Assembly (NCBI GenBank): GCA_910588295.1
Contig: CAJUQO010000043.1
Coordinates: 1,120-29,467 of the forward strand
DNA: 28,348 bases
Source of the DNA: an uncultured Lachnospiraceae bacterium
GTDB lineage: Bacteria; Bacillota; Clostridia; Lachnospirales; Lachnospiraceae
Reading direction: 5' to 3'
The notes below the pieces were generated by a model. It searched no databases. It saw only the letters and a program-made list of their open reading frames with translations, and was not told the DNA's origin. Below, in pieces: positions 16,819 through 22,994 of the stretch. The number at the start of each line of letters is the position of its first letter. Within the stretch, counting starts at the first letter, position 1. A program made the position numbers and the translations under genes.

Positions 16819-16865
16819 GGACTTTGCCCTAAGGACTAGCTTCGTGTCGCGCCAGTGCAAAGTCC
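16819..16865. repeat. Palindrome inside the folate operon, between folP and folBK
   Basis: Perfect 9-bp arms GGACTTTGC (16819-16827) and GCAAAGTCC (16857-16865) with a 29-nt loop; the arms can be extended by AGT/CCT-type partial pairing. It lies 13 nt after the folP stop within a gap of about 210 nt, which has no gene and no T-run after the hairpin. It could be a dispersed intergenic repeat or an RNA processing or stability element tuning folP against folBK. Confidence 0.65.
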
Positions 16866-16877
16866 TGGGCTGAACTG

Positions 16878-17693
16878 TTATGGCTTTATCCCTTTCATGA
16901 CCGCCTCCGTCATACGGATGGCGTGCTCATTTTCTTTCACGTCATGGACGCGGACAAAAGCGCAGCCTCCCATCACACCCAGAACCGTGGTGGCCACCGT
17001 CCCGGCAGTCCTCTCCATAGCCGGCACATCCAGCGTCAGGCCGATGACCGATTTGCGGGATGTGCCCAGCAGCACCGGATACCCCAGTTCCAGCAGCCTG
17101 TCCAGACAGCGGATGGCCTCCAGATTGTTCTCATAGGTTTTGCCGAAGCCCACACCTGGATCAAGAATAATCTTATCCCCGGCAATCCCCGCCTTTTCGG
17201 CTATGGCAAGAGTCTCCCGCAGATCCGCCAGCATATCCGCCATAAAATCCGAGTAATCCGACTCCCGGCGGTTGTGCATCAGGCAACAGGCACAGCCGCT
17301 GTCAGCGATCACCTTTGCCATATCCCCGTCATATTTCAGCCCCCATATATCATTCACCAGATCCGCCCCGGCCTCTATGGCCGCGGAAGCCACCCGGCTT
17401 TTATAGGTATCCACCGATATGGGCACGTCAAACCGCTCCCGAATGGCCCGGATCACCGGCGTCACACGGCTGATCTCCTCCTCGTCGGAAATCATCGTGT
17501 AACCCGGCCTGGTGGACTCGCCGCCCACATCAATGATGGCGGCCCCGTTCTGTATCATCTGCTCCACATGGGCAATCGCCCTGTCCTGTTCGTTCCATTT
17601 TCCCCCATCAGAGAAAGAATCCGGCGTCACATTCAAAATCCCCATCACATAACAGTGGTTTTCTGTATCAAATGTACGGTTACCGATCTTCAT
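16878..17693 (-). CDS. folP: Dihydropteroate synthase
   Basis: Condenses hydroxymethyl-dihydropterin pyrophosphate with p-aminobenzoate; the sulfonamide target. 271 residues, normal length. Motifs in order: GILNVTPDSFSDGG (about 17-30), DVGGESTRPG (about 56-65), SVDTYKS (about 93), NDIWG (about 110), DPGVGFGKT (about 175-183) and GTSRKSVIG (about 210). The start at 17693 (MKIGNRTF) is chosen because GGGGAGGACGAGG lies upstream and it matches the family start; longer in-frame ATGs at 17711-17774 only add a poorly conserved tail. It is 35 nt downstream of the HD-domain gene in the folate operon. Confidence 0.97.
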   Translation of the reverse strand: MKIGNRTFDTENHCYVMGILNVTPDSFSDGGKWNEQDRAIAHVEQMIQNGAAIIDVGGESTRPGYTMISDEEEISRVTPVIRAIRERFDVPISVDTYKSRVASAAIEAGADLVNDIWGLKYDGDMAKVIADSGCACCLMHNRRESDYSDFMADMLADLRETLAIAEKAGIAGDKIILDPGVGFGKTYENNLEAIRCLDRLLELGYPVLLGTSRKSVIGLTLDVPAMERTAGTVATTVLGVMGGCAFVRVHDVKENEHAIRMTEAVMKGIKP

Positions 17694-17728
17694 TATCCTC
17701 GTCCTCCCCATGCTGTCCATGCCCCCGG

Positions 17729-18217
17729 TCAACCCTGTAGTACAAGATTTTTCCTCTCGTCTGTCCAATAGCAACTCTCTCTGGCGCCACAGTCAAAACA
17801 GTTTCGGCTGGCATGGTCTGCCTCCCGCAAAATATATCCGAGATATTCTTCCGCCACAGCGGCCCTCCGGCTCTGGGAATGCCCTTCCACAGCGGCGGCC
17901 ACCTCCGCCGCCTCATCCACGGAAAACCCGCACTCAGGCATAATCTTCCCGATCAGCTCTGCACTGGCCGCATCATGGGATGTCCCGCAGACATACTGCC
18001 TCGCCCGCCCGATATCATGGAGCAGGGCCGCCGCATAGACGATCTCCTTATCCAGCCCCAGCCCCTGTTCCAGACCGGCGATCCAGGCCAGCCTGGCCAC
18101 ATCGAGAAAATGTCTCATATCATGTTTACAGTAGATCCTCTCCCTTTCTGCCTCCCTGATCTGCCGGAGGCATTCCTGAAAAAGGGGATGCTCCAGAATC
18201 CGGTTCACCCGCTCCAT
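17729..18217 (-). CDS. HD-domain phosphohydrolase in the folate operon
   Basis: A small cytosolic metal-dependent phosphohydrolase, 162 residues. HD motifs: KHDMRHFLDV (first His, about 32-36), ALLHDIGRARQ (HD at about 67-68), GTSHDAAS and EGHSQS. The C-terminus has ADHASRNCFDCGARESCYW, a cluster of Cys with the Asp-His pair. The ATG at 18217 comes one base after the folE stop (TGACATG), so translation is probably coupled to folE; a longer in-frame start at 18268 would overlap folE by 50 nt. Its substrate is unknown. Because it lies between folE and folP, it may remove phosphate from a pterin intermediate, but this is inference from position only. Confidence 0.85.
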   Translation of the reverse strand: MERVNRILEHPLFQECLRQIREAERERIYCKHDMRHFLDVARLAWIAGLEQGLGLDKEIVYAAALLHDIGRARQYVCGTSHDAASAELIGKIMPECGFSVDEAAEVAAAVEGHSQSRRAAVAEEYLGYILREADHASRNCFDCGARESCYWTDERKNLVLQG

Positions 18218-18218
18218 G

Positions 18219-18773
18219 TCACCGCACCATGGAGAAAAACAGGTTCTGCAGCTGCATATCCGAGGCAAACTGCCCCCGAGTCACCACCGACACGGTTTTG
18301 CTTCCCGGTTTTTTGACGCCGCGCATGGTCATACAGGTATGCTCCGCCTCCACCATCACCATGACGCCCAGGGGATGCAGATGTTCTTCCATGGCGTCAG
18401 CGATCTGGGACGTCAGCCGCTCCTGAATCTGGGTTCGGCGGGCAAACACCTCCACCGTCCGGGCCAGCTTGCTTAAACCCACCACTTTCCCGTCAGGAAC
18501 ATAGGCGATATGGGCTTTCCCGTAAAAGGGCAGCAGATGGTGCTCACACATGGAGTAAAATGTAATGTCCTTCTCCAGCACCATCTCATTATTATCCACC
18601 GTAAACTGTTTGGAGAGGTGCACGCCCGGTTCCTCATCCATACCGCCGTAGATCTCCTCGCACATCCGGGCAATCCGGTTCGGCGTCTCCAAAAGCCCCT
18701 CCCGGTTCACATCCTCGCCGATTCCCTCCAGATACAGGCGTACAGCGGTTTCTATTTTCTTTTTATCAACCAT
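18219..18773 (-). CDS. folE: GTP cyclohydrolase I (FolE type I)
   Basis: First enzyme of tetrahydrofolate synthesis: GTP to 7,8-dihydroneopterin triphosphate plus formate. 184 residues, typical of the zinc-dependent enzyme. Diagnostic segments: LLETPNRIARM, the zinc-binding SMCEHHLLPFYGKAHIAY (Cys and His ligands at about 75-78), GLSKLARTVEVFARR, QERLTSQIADA, and EAEHTCMTMRGVKKPGS with the second Cys ligand. GGAGGAGATC precedes the ATG. It is the first gene after the THF riboswitch and terminator, so expression should fall when tetrahydrofolate is abundant. Confidence 0.98.
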   Translation of the reverse strand: MVDKKKIETAVRLYLEGIGEDVNREGLLETPNRIARMCEEIYGGMDEEPGVHLSKQFTVDNNEMVLEKDITFYSMCEHHLLPFYGKAHIAYVPDGKVVGLSKLARTVEVFARRTQIQERLTSQIADAMEEHLHPLGVMVMVEAEHTCMTMRGVKKPGSKTVSVVTRGQFASDMQLQNLFFSMVR

Positions 18774-18854
18774 GATCTCCTCCGTAAAACCATGCGGAAA
18801 ATCTGCCGCGGCACAGGGCGCCCCCTACGGCGGCTTTTCTGCATACTGTGACAC

Positions 18855-18905
18855 AAAAAAACTCACACTACAGGAAACGATAAGCCCGTTCCCTCATAGT
18901 GTGAG
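18855..18905 (-). terminator. Riboswitch expression platform: intrinsic terminator before folE
   Basis: Minus strand: CTCACACTA (18897-18905) pairs perfectly with TAGTGTGAG (18862-18870). A further inner stem GGGAAC/GTTTCC extends it, and seven T follow (18855-18861). It lies between the aptamer and folE with about 80 nt to the start codon, so transcription can be stopped before the folate genes. Confidence 0.92.
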
Positions 18906-18922
18906 AGCATATCAAACAATCA

Positions 18923-19018
18923 GCAACGGGTGCGGATTCCACATCGTAAGCCTGAGCTTTTCGTTTCGGCGGCAACTCCCCATCCACTGAACACTTGACG
19001 CGCGGAATCCTATTTTGC
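18923..19018 (-). promoter_or_regulatory. THF riboswitch aptamer upstream of folE
   Basis: Minus-strand RNA. P1 GCAA/UUGC; P2 GGAUUCC/GGAAUCC (7 perfect pairs); then the conserved GUCAAGUG (GUUAAGUG in known aptamers). P3 UUCAGUGG/CCGCCGAA closes the loop AUGGGGAGUUG, very like the conserved AUGGGAUGUCG loop. ACGAAAAGC follows with a small P4 (AAGC UCAG GCUU), and the 3' strand ends GCACCCG. A GGG/CCC pseudoknot between loop 3 and the P2-P1 junction is possible. Order and spacing match the Firmicutes tetrahydrofolate riboswitch, and the location before folE with a terminator agrees. Confidence 0.88.
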
Positions 19019-19060
19019 ATATCAGAATATTACATTCTCCATATGTATTTTTACCCCCCT

Positions 19061-19088
19061 AGTATAGCACAGTCTGGTAAAAGTACAA
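19061..19088 (-). promoter_or_regulatory. Promoter of the folate operon leader
   Basis: Minus strand: extended -10 TGCTATACT (TATACT at 19061-19066) with a weak -35 TTGTAC (19083-19088), spacer 16. Transcription would begin near 19053, giving a leader of about 280 nt that contains the riboswitch and terminator. Confidence 0.7.
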
Positions 19089-19105
19089 GCTCTTTTTTTG
19101 CGTTT

Positions 19106-19154
19106 ATACCCGCGAACGCCAACAAGTCTGGAAAACCTTTGTGCTCGCAGGTAT
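19106..19154. repeat. Intergenic palindrome between the Nim-type gene and the folate promoter
   Basis: Arms ATACCCGCGA (19106-19115) and TCGCAGGTAT (19145-19154) match at 9 of 10 positions (the tenth is a G-U pair in the minus-strand RNA). Partial inner pairing ACAA/TTGT and GG/CC is possible. It sits 12 nt after the stop of the Nim-type gene. No T-run follows on the minus strand, so it is at best a Rho-independent-like roadblock. Confidence 0.6.
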
Positions 19155-19165
19155 GACACCACCGT

Positions 19166-19642
19166 TTATGTTTTTTTCCGGGCCTTGCCCGTCACGCTTT
19201 CTACCACCAGTTTGAACACCTTTGTCCTGGCCGCAACCGCCTCGCTGAAAGGCAGGACATTCTCATGGTAGTGTTCCATCAGGCTCTGCAGCGCGCCGTG
19301 TTTTTCTTCATCGGGGACTATCTCCATGTGTCCCCGTCCGATGACACTTTCATATTCCATGGTGCAGCTGCAGATCTCCCCCTTTTGTTCCATCACCAGC
19401 CGACGGGCGCAGTCCATCTCAAAGCCCGCCCGGCTGTCCCTCTCCATCAGCTCATATTTCAGCCCCTCCATGGCGCCGTGGAAGTAAAGCTCGATCCTGC
19501 CGTCTGCCACAGTCAGACCGAAATTCAGCGGCAGTATGTAAGGATAGCCGTCGTTGTTCAGCGCGAGGCGGCATACATCGCACTTTTGCATAACCGCCAC
19601 AATGCTGTCAAAATCTTTTATTTCTCTGTCGCTCCGACGCAT
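19166..19642 (-). CDS. Pyridoxamine 5'-phosphate oxidase-family protein, Nim-like
   Basis: 158-residue split-barrel flavoprotein of the type annotated as 5-nitroimidazole reductase. The family start MRRSDREI is present, followed by KCDVCRLALNNDGYPYILPLNFG (about 20-42) and ELYFHGAMEGLKYELM (about 51-66), in which the His is the residue linked to the active site in NimA, then CARRLVMEQ and ESVIGRGHMEIV. Such proteins bind flavin and may reduce nitro compounds; many are housekeeping proteins and resistance cannot be claimed. AAAAGGAGC precedes the ATG. It begins 20 nt after a secreted-protein gene and may be co-transcribed with it. Confidence 0.88.
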   Translation of the reverse strand: MRRSDREIKDFDSIVAVMQKCDVCRLALNNDGYPYILPLNFGLTVADGRIELYFHGAMEGLKYELMERDSRAGFEMDCARRLVMEQKGEICSCTMEYESVIGRGHMEIVPDEEKHGALQSLMEHYHENVLPFSEAVAARTKVFKLVVESVTGKARKKT

Positions 19643-19661
19643 AACTGCTCCTTTTCCCTAT

Positions 19662-20561
19662 CTAACGGATCTTTTTCAGTTTTTTTGTTTTATACGTGTA
19701 CTTGTACGTCTGGCCCCCTTTATACACATGACAGTATTTAGCAGTAACTTTCGTCACCATCACCTCGCCATATTGACTGGATGTGGTAAACGTCCCCAGT
19801 TTCTTACGCCCCGACCCGTCCGGATTGCAGCGGTACAATATAACCTTTTTCATATAATTGCCCGACTGAACATATTTATCCGGATACTCCGTGTAATACA
19901 ATTTTCCGTTTACATAAATTTCAGCATGGCAGTTTTCTCCCAGCTTCTTCACTTTCTTCAGGCCGGACGACGTAATCTTATATACGGTCACCCGGTAGGG
20001 AGATACATCAGAACGATATTCATTCTGGGCTACCACATATTTTCCGTTCTGGCTGCTGATCGCGCAGTCGCTGGCCGCCTTTTTCAGTTTTTTAGATTTG
20101 GTATTATAACTGTACGTCCAGTATTTCCACTGGTCAAAGGAGCTTTTTGTCAGAAAAATCTGTGAACCATAAACTGCGCTGATATGATACCCCTGATCGC
20201 CGGATACCGGCAATTTTTTCACCTTGCTCTCTTTCCCACCGGAAAACACATATTTGTACAATACATTTTCCCGTACATAATACGCCTGCTTCCCATTGGC
20301 AAAGGCCCCGTAAAAATTCATGGGAGTCTCCTTATAAGGGCCGCTCTTTCGGGTCGCTATCAATGCTTTTCGTGAACTTTCATCTATTTTAATAAAATAT
20401 TTGCCGTTTTTCACTGCCTTCGTATCATAGTCCGTCCAAAGCCTTGTGTACGCGGCCGCCTCTGTCCTGACTGTACCGACTTTCACGCAAATGACCAGGG
20501 CCACCGCCGCGCAAATTCCCCAGAATACGTATCGGATATTCCTGAACCATCTTTTTTCCAT
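19662..20561 (-). CDS. Secreted beta-propeller-like protein of unknown function
   Basis: 299 residues. N-terminal signal-type helix (about 7-30: IRYVFWGICAAVALVICVKV) ending near TEAAAYT, a plausible cleavage site. The mature part has repeated short beta-rich units of the form 'GKYF(I/V)...(Y/K)KY' (e.g. NGKYFIKIDESS, NGKYVVAQNEYR, NGKLYYTEYPD), rich in Lys, Tyr and Ser. This recalls DUF5050-like or KxDL-type propellers of Clostridia. No catalytic motif is seen. Start 20561 (MEKRWF) is chosen because AAAGGAAAT lies upstream; an in-frame ATG at 20612 would precede it. It is in tandem with another secreted protein (74-nt gap). Confidence 0.75.
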   Translation of the reverse strand: MEKRWFRNIRYVFWGICAAVALVICVKVGTVRTEAAAYTRLWTDYDTKAVKNGKYFIKIDESSRKALIATRKSGPYKETPMNFYGAFANGKQAYYVRENVLYKYVFSGGKESKVKKLPVSGDQGYHISAVYGSQIFLTKSSFDQWKYWTYSYNTKSKKLKKAASDCAISSQNGKYVVAQNEYRSDVSPYRVTVYKITSSGLKKVKKLGENCHAEIYVNGKLYYTEYPDKYVQSGNYMKKVILYRCNPDGSGRKKLGTFTTSSQYGEVMVTKVTAKYCHVYKGGQTYKYTYKTKKLKKIR

Positions 20562-20635
20562 TGCTATATTTCCTTTCTTTTTTCCGGCTAAACCTTTCAC
20601 GCTCTCTGCCATGTACCGCCAAGACAGGCAGCTTT

Positions 20636-21286
20636 TTATTTACAATATTTTTTTCTGTTATTAGCCGTATTGCTGTGAAATTTCTTAAGTTTGATTGTCG
20701 TCATCTTTTTCGAGCCGACCAGTTTTTTCAGTTCTTTATTGAATTTACTTTTGGAGATCTGGCCGCCCCCGCTTTTCCAATACGTTGTCTCGCTGCCGCT
20801 GGCAAAAATCCGCTTATCTTTCTGGAGCTTCATGCTCGATTTCCCTTTTGACAGTTTGCAATAGGAATCACACACGCCTCCCATTACATACTGTGAAACA
20901 TAGATTCCTTTTTTCTTATAATAACTGAATTTTTCACCGTCAAGCTCTACCGCTCCTACCTGTGTGACTTTGCCTTTTCTGTATGTATACAGCCTGCCAA
21001 AACCCGCCGCATGAGGCACCGTAGCGCTGTATAAAATCATTTCCGGAACGCTGTCATTATCAATATACGCAAATGCAAACTGACAGTCCTTTGCGTCAAC
21101 CTTCCAATTCTTGTCCCAGGCTATCGTTTTCCCGGACAGAAACTTCTTATACGCCTTCATTGCTTTGGATTTCGCGGAGGCCGCCTCCGCGTTCACCGCG
21201 CCAAGCTCCAGACAAAGCCCCACAAGCAGCACCACACAAAGTCCTCTGAGAATGTGCCAAACATTTTTGTTTCGTTTTTGGGCCAT
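20636..21286 (-). CDS. Secreted protein of unknown function with Asp-rich repeat-like motif
   Basis: 216 residues. Signal-type helix about 9-30 (VWHILRGLCVVLLVGLCLEL), cleavage probably near NAEAAS. The mature part includes AYKKFLSGKTIAW and FAFAYIDNDSVPEMILYS; DNDxVPE is the loop seen in many clostridial surface proteins that read 'DxDGxPELIL'. A very basic C-terminus follows (KKLVGSKKMTTIKLKKF). No catalytic function is suggested. The start at 21286 is chosen because the transcription start predicted from the promoter at 21360-21388 lies after the ORF's first in-frame ATG (21364), and AGAGAGG lies 8 nt before 21286. Gene order suggests an operon with the next secreted protein. Confidence 0.75.
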   Translation of the reverse strand: MAQKRNKNVWHILRGLCVVLLVGLCLELGAVNAEAASAKSKAMKAYKKFLSGKTIAWDKNWKVDAKDCQFAFAYIDNDSVPEMILYSATVPHAAGFGRLYTYRKGKVTQVGAVELDGEKFSYYKKKGIYVSQYVMGGVCDSYCKLSKGKSSMKLQKDKRIFASGSETTYWKSGGGQISKSKFNKELKKLVGSKKMTTIKLKKFHSNTANNRKKYCK

Positions 21287-21359
21287 ACCATTTTCCTCTC
21301 TCTTCATAATTATTTTGTCTCCCCGACGCCATGAAACAGCCAAGGAATACATTTTAAAA

Positions 21360-21388
21360 ATCATACCATATCCCCACCGGGCTGTCAG
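21360..21388 (-). promoter_or_regulatory. Promoter of the secreted-protein genes
   Basis: Minus strand: CTGACA (21383-21388) and TATGAT (21360-21365) with a 17-nt spacer, five of six matches in each box. Transcription would begin near 21353 and continue into the 216-residue secreted protein. Confidence 0.7.
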
Positions 21389-21448
21389 CCATATCCTGCA
21401 TTGTTTTACTTTTCACACAAAAAACCTGCTCTGCCGTTGTCTGCGAGA

Positions 21449-21652
21449 TCACCTTTTCATAAGGCGCAAATGCATGGTCATGGTCAAACAGCGGGCAGAA
21501 ATCTTTAAGCATTCCACCGCCCTGTAGATATCCAGAAAGCTGATTTCTTCCATGGACAATTCCCGAACCTCCCCTGTGATCCGCATCGTATATCCCGGTT
21601 CAAAAGACGGAAGGTTGTTCTCATCATGGGTTACCTGCGTAAAATAAGACAT
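21449..21652 (-). CDS. Small hypothetical protein
   Basis: 67 codons, not recognised. AAGAGGACAGGA precedes the ATG at a workable distance. The middle contains GYTMRITGEVRELSMEEISFLDIYRAV; the end is basic (MTMHLRLMKR). No signal peptide, membrane helix or known motif. It may be a real small gene or the remains of a larger one. It is divergent from the receiver-GGDEF gene. Confidence 0.4.
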   Translation of the reverse strand: MSYFTQVTHDENNLPSFEPGYTMRITGEVRELSMEEISFLDIYRAVECLKISARCLTMTMHLRLMKR

Positions 21653-21686
21653 TCCTGTCCTCTTATAGAAAATATTTCCTTTTGAG

Positions 21687-21716
21687 TTGCAAGAAAGCCG
21701 TCATACATGTTACTAT
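21687..21716 (+). promoter_or_regulatory. Possible promoter of the receiver-GGDEF gene
   Basis: TTGCAA (21687-21692) and TACTAT (21711-21716), spacer 18, each with four of six consensus matches. The TTGCAA box is itself palindromic and could also serve the divergent small ORF. A small hairpin AAGGG/CCCTT (about 21717-21735) follows, then CAGGAG before the ATG. Confidence 0.4.
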
Positions 21717-21777
21717 AAGGGCTGTAGACCCTTGAAGCCAAAGGGAACGCATATGTCAAAATATCAGGAGTTTTAAT

Positions 21778-22689
21778 ATGGAAAAAATACTAATTGTAGA
21801 TGACAGCATCGTACAGGCCGCCCAATTACGATCTATTTTAGAGGTCGATTACGAGATTACGATCGCCCAGACAGGAGAGGAAGGCCTTCATTACGCAAGC
21901 TCTGAAGATTTTTCTCTGATCCTGCTGGATGTGGTCATGCCGGGAATGGATGGCTTCATGCTGCTGAAAAGATTACAGGAAGAAATCATTACCCGCAGCA
22001 TCCCCGTAATTCTCATCACAAGTCTCTCTGACATAGAAAACGAACAGCGCGGTTTTACGTTGGGCGCGGTTGACTATATTGCAAAGCCATTCCATCCGAT
22101 CATCGTACAGGCAAGAGTCAATACGCATGTCAAATTGTACAGGTACCGCAAACAGGTGGAGCAACAGTCCATGACCGATCAGCTCACCGGCATTGCCAAC
22201 AGACGGTGGTATGACCGTTATAGTGCATCCAAATGGGAAGAAATCGTCCGGCTGCGTCTTCCGTTTTCTATCTGCATGATCGATATCGACTACTTTAAAG
22301 TATACAATGACACGTTCGGCCATCCGGCCGGAGATAAAGTCATTACTGCCGTAGCCGACATGCTTTCGGCCCGTCTGCAGCGCGCAACGGATTTTGTCGC
22401 CCGCTATGGCGGGGAGGAATTTGTGGTTATCCTCGTAGGAGATAACGCCAGAAATGCTTTTGAACATATGAAACAGATTAAACAACAAATAGAAGATCTG
22501 TGCATCCCCCATGATCCTTCTGTTTCGAAATGGGTGACAGTCAGCGCCGGCGGCGTTACGATCACTCCCAAAAAGGGTGATCAATACTCTACATATTTGA
22601 AAATTGCGGATACCATGCTGTATGATGCCAAACGCTACGGAAGAAATCAGGTCGTCTGGTTCGGTGATGATATGAAGCAATGGCGATAA
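21778..22689 (+). CDS. Response regulator with GGDEF output domain (probable diguanylate cyclase)
   Basis: 303 residues. Receiver domain 1-120: acidic pair DD (8-9), phospho-acceptor D51 in LLDVVMPGMDG, Thr81 and Lys103 (IAKPF), all intact. GGDEF domain about 135-300: signature GGEEF at 211-215, with the substrate-metal motif IDIDYFKVYND and the inhibitory RxxD site (R202-D205) exactly five residues before it, so c-di-GMP product inhibition is likely. Phosphorylation should turn on c-di-GMP synthesis (PleD-like). No histidine kinase or c-di-GMP riboswitch is adjacent, so input and target are unknown. CAGGAG precedes the ATG; a strong terminator follows. Confidence 0.95.
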   Translation: MEKILIVDDSIVQAAQLRSILEVDYEITIAQTGEEGLHYASSEDFSLILLDVVMPGMDGFMLLKRLQEEIITRSIPVILITSLSDIENEQRGFTLGAVDYIAKPFHPIIVQARVNTHVKLYRYRKQVEQQSMTDQLTGIANRRWYDRYSASKWEEIVRLRLPFSICMIDIDYFKVYNDTFGHPAGDKVITAVADMLSARLQRATDFVARYGGEEFVVILVGDNARNAFEHMKQIKQQIEDLCIPHDPSVSKWVTVSAGGVTITPKKGDQYSTYLKIADTMLYDAKRYGRNQVVWFGDDMKQWR

Positions 22690-22698
22690 ACATTTTTT

Positions 22699-22730
22699 AA
22701 GCCTTTCCCGATGAGGGAAAGGCTTTGTTT
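22699..22730 (+). terminator. Intrinsic terminator of the receiver-GGDEF gene
   Basis: AAGCCTTTCCC (22699-22709) pairs perfectly with GGGAAAGGCTT (22715-22725), loop GATGA, followed by TGTTTTAT. Eleven base pairs. It lies 9 nt after the stop codon. The minus-strand side has A rather than T after the stem, so it is one-directional. Confidence 0.92.
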
Positions 22731-22785
22731 TATCCGTGCATCTTAAATTTTAACATTTTACCCAAAAACATCAATTTTTCTATTG

Positions 22786-22902
22786 CTATTTATCACTCCA
22801 TATACCTAATGAAATCAATTTTTCTAAGTATTCATATTCTTCATTTCCCTCACATATAATACATATTTGGGCGCCTGCAAAGGTCTGAGGAAGTTTACTC
22901 AC
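22786..22902 (-). pseudogene. Truncated short ORF behind a promoter and ribosome binding site
   Basis: Minus strand GTG start at 22900-22902 after GGAGGGAG, 38 residues, stop TAG at 22786-22788. The product includes FAGAQICIICEGNEEYEYL and EKLISLGIWSDK. The hydrophobic strand followed by CEGxxEYEYL looks like the first strand-helix of TOPRIM-like proteins (RloB-type and similar), which continue for hundreds of residues; here the frame stops at once. With a good promoter 40 nt upstream this is most simply the leftover 5' end of a longer gene. The family guess is tentative. Confidence 0.45.
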
Positions 22903-22938
22903 CTCCCTCCAAATGTAAAGTCCAGTTCCTTATTTTAT

Positions 22939-22967
22939 ACTATATCACATGGTAATTTTTTGTACAA
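22939..22967 (-). promoter_or_regulatory. Promoter of the truncated ORF
   Basis: Minus strand: TTGTAC (22962-22967) and TATAGT (22939-22944), spacer 17 nt. It lies just past the thiD stop codon and would transcribe away from thiD into the short ORF. Confidence 0.5.
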
Positions 22968-22994
22968 CTTTCCTACACATAAAATTTTTCCCAT

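Noticed and set aside
15893..16873. Long plus-strand open frame (326 codons) opposite folBK
   Set aside because: Antisense shadow of a GC-rich gene with clear FolB and FolK motifs on the other strand.
19166..19642. Calling the Nim-type gene an antibiotic resistance determinant
   Set aside because: Family membership alone does not show nitroimidazole resistance; many such flavoproteins are housekeeping proteins.
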